Shown here: in pieces, positions 1 to 5,702 of the stretch | Position numbering within the stretch: position 1 is the first letter of the stretch | How the letters are laid out: the number at the start of each line of letters is the position of its first letter | From: Prevotellaceae bacterium | GTDB taxonomy: Bacteria; Bacteroidota; Bacteroidia; Bacteroidales; Bacteroidaceae | Direction: 5' to 3' | Assembly (NCBI GenBank): GCA_022508685.1 | Contig: JAFLUS010000148.1 | Location: forward strand, 1 to 5,702 | Length of the DNA stretch: 5,702 bases | Made by a program: the position numbers and the translations under genes | The notes under the pieces: generated by a model | The model's input: the letters and a program-made list of their open reading frames with translations, nothing else | The model's database searches: none | What the model was told of the DNA's origin: nothing

Positions 1-99
1 CCCGAACTCTTCGCCAAGCCCAACATCGACGGCGGACTCATCGGCGGCGCATCGCTGAAGGTTGCCGACTTCAAGGGCATCATCGACGCTTGGAAATAA
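1..99 (+). CDS. tpiA: Triosephosphate isomerase, C-terminal 32 residues (5' end outside window)
   Basis: The visible 32 codons end in TAA. They contain the pattern [10 protein letters not shown] followed by a short terminal helix ending in AWK. In the triosephosphate isomerase family this Gly-rich stretch is the phosphate-binding loop near the last beta strand of the TIM barrel, and it lies very close to the C-terminus, as here. The enzyme interconverts dihydroxyacetone phosphate and glyceraldehyde 3-phosphate in the cytoplasm, in glycolysis and gluconeogenesis. The catalytic Lys, His and Glu lie upstream of the window and cannot be checked. The reading frame is open from base 1, so the gene starts outside. 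A strong inverted repeat follows the stop codon by 15 bases. Confidence 0.93.
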   Translation, partial: PELFAKPNIDGGLIGGASLKVADFKGIIDAWK

Positions 100-114
100 G
101 ATTGCAGCATCTCG

Positions 115-153
115 GGTTGAGGACTTTCCGCACGCATTGCGAAGTCCTCAACC
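115..153 (+). terminator. Strong hairpin downstream of tpiA, possible terminator or attenuator
   Basis: A perfect 12-base inverted repeat (ggttgaggactt at 115-126, aagtcctcaacc at 142-153) encloses a second 4-base stem (cgca 129-132, tgcg 138-141). The loop is 5 bases, and the only interruption is a two-base bulge at 127-128. It begins 15 bases after the tpiA stop and ends 24 bases before the next start codon, where a terminator would sit. It is followed by ttctc rather than a run of T, so it is not a textbook intrinsic terminator. It could instead reduce read-through or protect the tpiA mRNA 3' end. The structure is seen directly; the role is inferred. Confidence 0.55.
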
Positions 154-177
154 TTCTCACCGAACACACAAAACGCC

Positions 178-678
178 ATGGCAAAACTGAGAGTTCTATC
201 ATTCTTGCTCTGCACATTGCTGACCACCGCGCTCTCGCAACTGAAGGCGCAGAATTTCACAGAATCCATCACCAGCGAAGTGGCGGGGCAAGGCATCATC
301 ACCATTACACAGGACTCGTTGCTCGAAGCCATCGTCAACGGCGACATGGCAGTAGAAACCACCCCTGCCAACACAAAGAAGGACGACTTCGACATCAAGC
401 AAGGGAAGAAGCAGAAGTTGCGTGGCTATCGCATACAAATCTACTGGGGTGGCAGCAGCCGCAACGACCAAATGCAGGCAGAGCGGTTGCGTGCACGTGC
501 AGCCAGCATCTTCCCGCAGTTCAAAGGCTACGTCGGCTATGAATCGCCCCACTGGCACTGCCGCATCGGCGACTTTTCCACACGTGCCGAGGCTGCCGAA
601 TACCTGCAACGCATGCGAAGCCTGAACAAGGAGGCAATGATTGTCCCCAGCGAAATTGTCGTTTACAAAGAATTCTGA
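178..678 (+). CDS. Small exported SPOR-domain protein
   Basis: This 166-residue protein has a basic start and a hydrophobic stretch at about residues 6-20. A likely signal peptidase I site follows A24 (LKA-Q), so the mature protein should be periplasmic. Cys12 is inside the hydrophobic stretch and is not preceded by Gly, Ala or Ser, so a lipoprotein is unlikely. Residues 25-80 are polar and probably flexible. Residues about 82-162 resemble a SPOR domain: [10 protein letters not shown] strand, a helix rich in Arg and Ala, the [16 protein letters not shown] strand region, a second helix ([11 protein letters not shown]) and a final strand. SPOR domains bind peptidoglycan strands lacking stem peptides, often at the division site. 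There is no enzymatic domain. The start at 178 is chosen because it gives an intact signal peptide. It lies between tpiA and folE, 8 bp before folE, and is probably cotranscribed with it. The specific role is unknown. Confidence 0.85.
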   Translation: MAKLRVLSFLLCTLLTTALSQLKAQNFTESITSEVAGQGIITITQDSLLEAIVNGDMAVETTPANTKKDDFDIKQGKKQKLRGYRIQIYWGGSSRNDQMQAERLRARAASIFPQFKGYVGYESPHWHCRIGDFSTRAEAAEYLQRMRSLNKEAMIVPSEIVVYKEF

Positions 679-686
679 CCCCAATC

Positions 687-1250
687 ATGAAAGACGAACA
701 ACTGAAAGAAGCCCGGCAATGTACGGCGCGACTGCTCGAACTGATAGGCGAAGACACCAGCCGTGAGGGACTGCTCAAGACACCGGAACGCGTGGCAAGG
801 AGTATTCAGCAAATGACGTGCGGATACGGCATGGACCCTGCTGCCGTACTGCAGTCGGCACTCTTCAAGGCCGATTACGGACAGATGGTCGTCGTGAAGG
901 ACATCGAATTCTATTCGCTCTGCGAACACCACCTCCTCCCGTTCTTCGGCAAGGTACACATCGCCTACATCCCCGACGGAAGCATCGTCGGGCTGAGCAA
1001 ATTGCCGCGTGTGGTCGACATCTTTGCACGCCGACTGCAGGTGCAGGAACACCTGACCATGCAGATACGCCAGTGCATCGAAGATACGCTCCACCCCAAA
1101 GGCGTCATGGTCGTCATCGAAGCCCAACACCTGTGCATGCAGATGCGCGGTGTGGAGAAGCAAGGTGCACAGACGCGCACCATCGATTTCAGCGGTGAAT
1201 TTACCAACAGGGAACGTCGGGAAGAATTCTTCTCCATGTTGCGTTCGTAA
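687..1250 (+). CDS. folE: GTP cyclohydrolase I (type IA)
   Basis: The 187-residue enzyme converts GTP to 7,8-dihydroneopterin triphosphate plus formate, the first step of tetrahydrofolate (and other pterin) synthesis in the cytoplasm. It matches the family over its full length. The N-terminal helix region has the [11 protein letters not shown] motif at 27-37. The zinc and catalytic motif [10 protein letters not shown] is at 77-86. [20 protein letters not shown] spans 102-121, and QHLCMQMRG is at 147-155. By comparison with E. coli FolE the zinc ligands are C79, H82 and C150, and the catalytic histidines are H81 and H148. All are present, so the protein should be active and zinc-dependent. Family members form homodecamers. 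Its length is normal for the short bacterial form, lacking the longer N-terminus of E. coli (about 220 residues). The start is 8 bp after the SPOR gene, suggesting one transcript. Confidence 0.97.
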   Translation: MKDEQLKEARQCTARLLELIGEDTSREGLLKTPERVARSIQQMTCGYGMDPAAVLQSALFKADYGQMVVVKDIEFYSLCEHHLLPFFGKVHIAYIPDGSIVGLSKLPRVVDIFARRLQVQEHLTMQIRQCIEDTLHPKGVMVVIEAQHLCMQMRGVEKQGAQTRTIDFSGEFTNRERREEFFSMLRS

Positions 1251-1308
1251 CGTTCCCTTGTCCTGACCTTTCCACCCAAAACCTCAAGCCTCTGCGCTTT
1301 CCGATGCC

Positions 1309-3423
1309 ATGATAGACCAGTCCACCATCAATCGCATTATCGATGCCGCGAACATCGTCGATGTGGTATCGGAATACGTCACCTTGCGCCGTGCCGGAGC
1401 AAGTTACAAGGGACTGTGTCCGTTTCACGACGACAAAACACCCTCCTTCTACGTCAATCCGGCTCGCGGCATCTGCAAATGCTTTTCCTGTGGGAAGGGC
1501 GGAAACGCCGTCCACTTCGTCATGGAGCAGGAACAACTTTCCTACTACGAAGCCCTGCGTTTTCTTGCCCGCAAATATGGCATCGAAATTCAGGAGCGCG
1601 AACTGACACAGGAGGAGCGCCGCAATCAGAACGAACGCGAGAGCATGTTTGCCGTCAACGAATGGGCAAGCCTGTATTTCCACGACACGTTGCTCCACAC
1701 CGACGACGGACGTTCCATCGGTTTGGCATATTTCCGCAATCGCGGTTTTCGCGACGACATCATTGAAAAATTCCGACTCGGCTATTCGCTCGACGCATGG
1801 GACGCCATGGCGAAAACCGCACTGCAGAGAGGATATAAGGAGGACTACCTGCTGCGCACCGGTCTTGCCTACAAGCGCGACAACGGACAAGTGAACGACA
1901 AGTATCGCGGGCGCGTCATCTTCCCATGGTTCTCCGTCAGCGGCAAAATTGTTGCCTTCGGCGGGCGCGTGCTCGACAGCCGCACCAAGGGAGTCAACCA
2001 GAAATACATCAACTCGCCCGAATCGGAGATTTTCCACAAGAGCAACGAACTCTACGGCATCTTCCAAGCCAAGCGACAGATGGTGAAGGAAGACATGGTG
2101 TATATGGTCGAAGGCTACACCGACGTCATTTCCATGCACCAATGCGGCATCGAGAACGTCGTTGCCAACTCCGGCACCGCCCTCAACAACGCGCAAATCC
2201 GCCTCATCCACCGCTTCACGTCGAACATCACGCTGCTCTACGACGGCGACGACGCCGGCATTCACGCAGCCTTGCGCGGAACCGACATGCTGCTTGCCGA
2301 CGGCATGAACGTGAAAGTGCTCCTGCTGCCCGACGGCGACGACCCCGACAGTTTTGCCCGCAAGCACAATGCTGCCGAATTCCGCCAATACGTCACGCAG
2401 CATCAGACCGACTTCATCATCTTCAAAGTCAATCTGCTCATCCACGAAGCCGGTCGCGACCCGCGCAAGCGCAGCGAGTTGGTATCGAACATTCTGCAGA
2501 GCATCAGCGTCATTCCCGACGAAATCGTCCGTGCATCCTACATCCACGAATGTGCCGAACTGATGCAGATGGACGAGCAGATGCTTCTGCGCCAGTGCAA
2601 CAAGATGCGTCGCGACTACCTGCAGAAGAAGAAAACCGAGCGCGAACGCGAAGCACAGCGGCAGCAGCATCTGGAGCAACGGCAGCAGCAGTCCGACCCT
2701 TCGTTGCCGACAGCGCCGCCGCCCGACAGCACTGACGATGTTCCGCCGGTTCTGCCCGACAATTTTCCACCCTTCGACCCTGAACGCCCGACGGACAACC
2801 TCCCACCCGACGTTCCCCCGCCCGACATTGCCGACGCGCCACCGCCCACGCCTTCAGTCATGCACCTCTCGCATGCCGACCAACGTTTCTTCGGACTGGA
2901 ACGTCTGCTGATGATGTTCATCGTGCGCTACGGCGAACAAGCCATCAACAGCATCGACGCCGAAGGCAACAACATTCAGTTGCCCGTCGCGCAGTTCATC
3001 AGCGACGAACTTGCCGTCGACAATCTGCATTTCCACCACGCGCTGTATGCAAGAATGCTCGACGAAGCCATGGCGCACATCGGCGACACGGGGTTCGTCA
3101 GCAACCGCTTCTTCCTCAGCCACCCCGACGTAGACGTCAGCCGCGAAGCCTCCGAACTCGTCGACGACCGCTACCAACTCAGCAAAAGCCAGCAGATTAC
3201 GGCGGAAAGCGAACGGCTGGAAGAATACGTATCCCACCTTCTGCTCGATTACAAGTACAACGTCGTCAACGAAGAATTGCAGCGCCTGTCCCGCCTGCTG
3301 GCAGACCCTTCCGTCGCAAGCGATGCGCAACGCTGCATCGAAGTCATGCAGCAGCACGCGCAGATGTCGGGCGTCAAGCGCAAACTGGCACGGGAACTCG
3401 GCGACCGCATCATCGTCAAATGA
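1309..3423 (+). CDS. dnaG: DNA primase
   Basis: This 704-residue primase makes the short RNA primers for Okazaki fragments and the leading strand, working with the replicative helicase DnaB. The N-terminal CHC2-type zinc domain has C37, H40, C58 and C61 as ligands. The basic core motifs YRGRVIFP (199-206), FGGR (217-220) and KYINSPES (232-239) line the template path. The TOPRIM domain follows, with catalytic E268 (VEGYTD), D312 and D314 (YDGDDAG), and an acidic cluster D342-D347 (PDGDDPD). After the core comes a charged, Gln-rich helix (about 438-461), then a Pro/Asp-rich linker (about 462-515). Residues 520-704 form a helical C-terminal domain where family members bind DnaB. It is longer than E. 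coli DnaG (581), mainly because of the linker and C-terminal region. The ATG at 1309 begins directly with the family's usual N-terminus. No frameshift is seen, and no promoter is visible in the 58 bp upstream. Confidence 0.97.
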   Translation: MIDQSTINRIIDAANIVDVVSEYVTLRRAGASYKGLCPFHDDKTPSFYVNPARGICKCFSCGKGGNAVHFVMEQEQLSYYEALRFLARKYGIEIQERELTQEERRNQNERESMFAVNEWASLYFHDTLLHTDDGRSIGLAYFRNRGFRDDIIEKFRLGYSLDAWDAMAKTALQRGYKEDYLLRTGLAYKRDNGQVNDKYRGRVIFPWFSVSGKIVAFGGRVLDSRTKGVNQKYINSPESEIFHKSNELYGIFQAKRQMVKEDMVYMVEGYTDVISMHQCGIENVVANSGTALNNAQIRLIHRFTSNITLLYDGDDAGIHAALRGTDMLLADGMNVKVLLLPDGDDPDSFARKHNAAEFRQYVTQHQTDFIIFKVNLLIHEAGRDPRKRSELVSNILQSISVIPDEIVRASYIHECAELMQMDEQMLLRQCNKMRRDYLQKKKTEREREAQRQQHLEQRQQQSDPSLPTAPPPDSTDDVPPVLPDNFPPFDPERPTDNLPPDVPPPDIADAPPPTPSVMHLSHADQRFFGLERLLMMFIVRYGEQAINSIDAEGNNIQLPVAQFISDELAVDNLHFHHALYARMLDEAMAHIGDTGFVSNRFFLSHPDVDVSREASELVDDRYQLSKSQQITAESERLEEYVSHLLLDYKYNVVNEELQRLSRLLADPSVASDAQRCIEVMQQHAQMSGVKRKLARELGDRIIVK
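2692..2853 (+). other. Proline/aspartate-rich linker within DNA primase
   Basis: This part of dnaG encodes residues about 462-515. It is dominated by Pro and Asp with few hydrophobic residues and contains repeated short units such as PPD, DVPP and DNxPP. It separates the polymerase core from the C-terminal helicase-binding domain and directly follows a Gln/Glu/Arg-rich helical stretch. It is most likely disordered and extended by its prolines, acting as a tether. The composition is seen directly; the tether role is inferred from its place between domains. Confidence 0.7.
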
Positions 3424-3438
3424 CATCCATTTTCTCCC

Positions 3439-4221
3439 ATGAAATTCCAAGTCAAGGCACTGCTCATCCTTTTTTTCACCCTGCTCATCCTTGTTGTGTA
3501 TGCCATGCTGCCCAAGAGCGAAACCCTCGAACGGCAACTCGTCCCCATTCGCCTCACCTCGTTGCAGCCGTCGGAAACGCCTCCTTCCGCACCCGTCAGG
3601 AAGGACATCCCCGTCGTCGAACCGCCCGTGCAGCCGCAGAAAGTGCGCGACACGACGGCACAGCGCATCCTCTTCATCGGCGACTCCATGCTCGAAGGAC
3701 TGGCACGCCGTGCAGCCGACTACGCCCTTGGCAACGGCCACGAAATCCAGTCCGTCGTGTGGTACAGCAGCAACTCCCAGCAATGGGCAGAGACCGACAC
3801 GCTGCAGCATTTCATCCGCAAGTTCCAGCCCACCTTCATCATGGTCTGCCTGTGCAGCAACGAACTCTTCGTGCGCGACCTCGACAATCGCGACCGCTAC
3901 GTCCGACGCATTGTGCAGAAAATCGGCGACATCCCCTTCGTCTGGATTAGTCCGCCCAACTGGAAAGACGACACCGGCATCAACGACATCATCATCCGCC
4001 ACACCGGCGACGGCCGCTATTTCGACAGCCGCCACTACCGCGACCGCATGGAACGCCGAGGCGACCACGCCCACCCCACACAGGAAGCCGCCAACTGGTG
4101 GATGGACTCCATTGCTGTATGGCTCAACAGCATGGAGACGGCACACCCCATCCGCATGGAACGTCCCGACACCGTCGCACGCATCAAGCACATGACCGTC
4201 CTCCAACCCCTCAACAACTAA
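3439..4221 (+). CDS. Membrane-anchored periplasmic SGNH/GDSL-fold hydrolase-like protein, probable acylation partner
   Basis: The 260-residue protein has one N-terminal hydrophobic segment (about 6-23) without a clear cleavage site. A Pro-rich spacer follows (about 35-68), so it is probably anchored in the inner membrane with its domain in the periplasm. The domain from about 75 fits the SGNH fold. Block I is FIGDSMLEG with nucleophile S83. Block III is CLCSNELF, with oxyanion-hole N141. Block V is GDHAHPT, giving the Asp-His pair D209 and H212. The family includes esterases and acetyl transferases (PatB, AlgJ/AlgX, DltD-like) that work on cell-surface glycans. The Gly usual in block II is not evident, and the first Gly of GxN is C139, which is odd. 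Its stop is 11 bp before the MBOAT gene, so the two are very likely coupled in surface O-acylation. It could act as an O-acetyl transferase or as an esterase; the glycan is unknown. It starts 15 bp after dnaG. Confidence 0.8.
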   Translation: MKFQVKALLILFFTLLILVVYAMLPKSETLERQLVPIRLTSLQPSETPPSAPVRKDIPVVEPPVQPQKVRDTTAQRILFIGDSMLEGLARRAADYALGNGHEIQSVVWYSSNSQQWAETDTLQHFIRKFQPTFIMVCLCSNELFVRDLDNRDRYVRRIVQKIGDIPFVWISPPNWKDDTGINDIIIRHTGDGRYFDSRHYRDRMERRGDHAHPTQEAANWWMDSIAVWLNSMETAHPIRMERPDTVARIKHMTVLQPLNN

Positions 4222-4232
4222 CCTCCTCCGCC

Positions 4233-5699
4233 ATGTTCCGTACATTAGCCGACCACATCGTCCACTTCTTCACCACGCCCGACGCCTCGCTTGCCTTCAC
4301 GTCGCTGCCCTTCCTGTGCGCGTTCATCATCTTCTTCAACATCTATCTGCTGCTCATCCACGCCCGTCGCACGCTGCTCCTCACCTACGTCATTCTCTTC
4401 AGCCTCTTTTTTGCCTACAAGGCCAACGGCACACTCGTTCTGCTGCTCCCCGCCACCATCGTCTGCTCGTGGCTGCTCACGCGGTGGATGCAACGCTGCA
4501 CGTCGGCTGCACGCCGGTGGCTGCTTGCGCTCAACATCGTCGTGACGCTCCTTCCGCTCCTCTACTACAAATACGCCAACTTCCTGACCGCCACGCTGAA
4601 CGACATCATCCACACCAACTTCTCTCCGCTGTCGCTCGTCCTGCCGCTCGGCATATCCTTCTACACCTTCCAAGCCCTCAGTTACTGCATCGACGCCTAC
4701 CGACAGCAGACGCCGTCCCGCGTCACCTTGCTCGAATACACCTTCGCCATCACCTTCTTTCCCACCCTCATGGCAGGCCCCATCACGCGGCCCGCCTACC
4801 TCATACCGCAACTGCGACGCCCCCTCTGCGCCTCCCGCACCACCGTCTACACCGGTCTGTGGCTCATCATGGTCGGACTGGTCAAGAAAGCCGTCATCAG
4901 CGACTACCTCGCGCAGTTCAACGAATGGATATTCGACGCACCAGCCGACTACAGCGGATTTGAAAACCTCATGGGCATCCTCGGCTTCTCGCTCCAAATC
5001 TATCTCGATTTCTCGGGCTACAGCGACATCGCCATCGGACTTGCCTCCCTGCTCGGTCTGCACTTGAAAGACAACTTCAACGCCCCCTACAAATCGCGCA
5101 ACCTCACCGAATTCTGGCGCCGCTGGCACATCAGCCTCTCCACGTGGTTCCGCGACTACCTCTACTTTCCGCTCGGCGGCAGTCGTCGCGGCACCCGCCG
5201 CACCCTCCTCAACCTGCTCATCATCATGCTCGTCTCCGGTCTGTGGCATGGTGCATCATGGATGTTCGTCGTATGGGGCGGTCTGCACGGCATCGGACTC
5301 ATCATCCACAAACTCCTCCGTCCACACCTTCGCACCATTCCCGACATCCTCCCCGTGCGCATCCTCTCCACCCTCCTCACCTTCCTGTTCGTCGCCACCG
5401 CATGGGTGTTCTTCACCTCGCCCGACCTCGCCACCGCCATTTCCGTCATCCGCCTCAGCATCACCGAGTTCGACCCCGCCTATCTCCAACCATTCTACGC
5501 AGCCCGTCCCCTCTGGGTCATCCTGCTGCTGCTCGGCTATGCGCTCCACTTCACCCCCACGCGCATCGCCCATCGCCTGCGCCTCTGCTACTTCCGCACG
5601 CCATGGCTCATCAAGTTGCTCCTCTTCCTCCTCGTCGTGCAACTCGTCATCAACGTCAGCCAAGAAAGCGTCCGCCCCTTCATCTACGCACAATTCTGA
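4233..5699 (+). CDS. MBOAT-family membrane O-acyltransferase (AlgI/DltB/PatA-like)
   Basis: The 488-residue integral membrane protein has roughly a dozen hydrophobic segments. The core motifs of the bacterial MBOAT group are intact: YLDFSGYSDIAIG (257-269), NFNAPYKSRNLTEFWRRWH (281-299, ending at conserved H299), the DYLYFPLGG segment (308-316) and SGLWHGASW (335-343) with invariant H339, the presumed catalytic histidine. Family members take an acyl group from a cytoplasmic donor, usually acetyl-CoA, and pass it through the membrane to a periplasmic partner that modifies alginate, peptidoglycan, teichoic acid or other glycans. The end, PFIYAQF, resembles the PFIYFQF-type tail I recall from Bacteroidetes homologues. 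An in-frame ATG lies upstream at 4098, but it falls inside the SGNH gene and adds 45 polar residues. The ATG at 4233 starts a normal MBOAT N-terminus 11 bp after the SGNH stop. The substrate cannot be deduced. Further partners could lie beyond the window. Confidence 0.93.
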   Translation: MFRTLADHIVHFFTTPDASLAFTSLPFLCAFIIFFNIYLLLIHARRTLLLTYVILFSLFFAYKANGTLVLLLPATIVCSWLLTRWMQRCTSAARRWLLALNIVVTLLPLLYYKYANFLTATLNDIIHTNFSPLSLVLPLGISFYTFQALSYCIDAYRQQTPSRVTLLEYTFAITFFPTLMAGPITRPAYLIPQLRRPLCASRTTVYTGLWLIMVGLVKKAVISDYLAQFNEWIFDAPADYSGFENLMGILGFSLQIYLDFSGYSDIAIGLASLLGLHLKDNFNAPYKSRNLTEFWRRWHISLSTWFRDYLYFPLGGSRRGTRRTLLNLLIIMLVSGLWHGASWMFVVWGGLHGIGLIIHKLLRPHLRTIPDILPVRILSTLLTFLFVATAWVFFTSPDLATAISVIRLSITEFDPAYLQPFYAARPLWVILLLLGYALHFTPTRIAHRLRLCYFRTPWLIKLLLFLLVVQLVINVSQESVRPFIYAQF

Positions 5700-5702
5700 C
5701 CA

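Noticed and set aside
90..542. Open frame of 150 codons overlapping the tpiA end and the SPOR gene
   Set aside because: Its translation is His/Arg-rich without a domain, and it overlaps the SPOR gene, which has a signal peptide and a recognisable fold.
1209..1258. A 9-base inverted repeat (agggaacgt and acgttccct) around the folE stop, with a 12-base palindrome gaagaattcttc (1221-1232) in its loop
   Set aside because: The loop is 32 bases, most of the element is coding sequence, and no T-run follows, so a terminator is not supported. It may be chance.
1251..1308. A promoter for dnaG
   Set aside because: I searched the 58 bases for the Bacteroidota pattern (TTTG and TAnnTTTG) and found no match, so none is annotated. 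The same holds for the 100-177 gap.
1304..1312. A tiny ATG-CCA-TGA frame overlapping the dnaG start
   Set aside because: A two-codon frame could in theory affect initiation, but such a sequence arises easily by chance and nothing else supports it.
1201..2679. A 492-codon open frame on the minus strand opposite dnaG
   Set aside because: It lies opposite a complete, motif-rich primase gene. Its translation is a low-complexity Val/Asp/His/Ala mixture with no recognisable domain. Heavy use of C-ending codons on the + strand removes stops from one antisense frame.
4098..4232. Upstream extension of the MBOAT gene to an earlier in-frame ATG
   Set aside because: The 45 extra residues are polar and His/Pro-rich and fall within the SGNH coding region in another frame. 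They do not look like an MBOAT N-terminus.
2854..4245. A 463-codon open frame on the minus strand across dnaG and the SGNH gene
   Set aside because: It spans the ends of two well-supported genes and has the same Val/Asp-rich shadow composition, with no domain.
4245..5249. A 334-codon open frame on the minus strand opposite the MBOAT gene
   Set aside because: Its translation is highly charged, Glu/Gly/Val repetitive and lacks any fold signature. The opposite strand encodes a clear MBOAT protein.

Overview
The window reads as ordinary chromosomal DNA from a GC-rich member of the Bacteroidales, possibly Prevotella-like. The evidence is the protein character, the absence of Shine-Dalgarno sequences before every start, the strongly C-ending codons, and the gene set tpiA / SPOR protein / folE / dnaG, an order I recall from Bacteroides and Prevotella genomes. 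The genus is a guess. All genes lie on the + strand and coding density is very high. The longest stretch without a gene is 78 bases.

Layout: the 3' end of tpiA (1-99) is followed by a strong hairpin (115-153). Next come a small exported SPOR-domain protein (178-678) and folE, GTP cyclohydrolase I (687-1250, 8 bp gap). After a 58 bp gap comes dnaG, DNA primase (1309-3423), with an unusual proline/aspartate-rich linker. It is followed after 15 bp by a membrane-anchored SGNH-fold hydrolase-like protein (3439-4221), and after 11 bp by an MBOAT-family membrane O-acyltransferase (4233-5699). The window ends three bases after the MBOAT stop codon.

Functionally, the first four genes are housekeeping: glycolysis, probable peptidoglycan binding, the first step of folate/pterin synthesis, and replication priming. 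The last two look like a two-part cell-surface acylation module. By analogy with AlgI/AlgJ-X, PatA/PatB and DltB/DltD systems, the MBOAT would pass an acyl group across the inner membrane and the anchored SGNH protein would place it on, or remove it from, an extracytoplasmic glycan. The substrate cannot be read from the sequence.

I found no mobile element, CRISPR array, tRNA, rRNA or clearly novel system. The points most worth a second look are the SGNH-MBOAT pair behind dnaG, the altered glycines in the SGNH active-site blocks, the tpiA-downstream hairpin, the DnaG linker, and the C-over-G bias of the coding strand.
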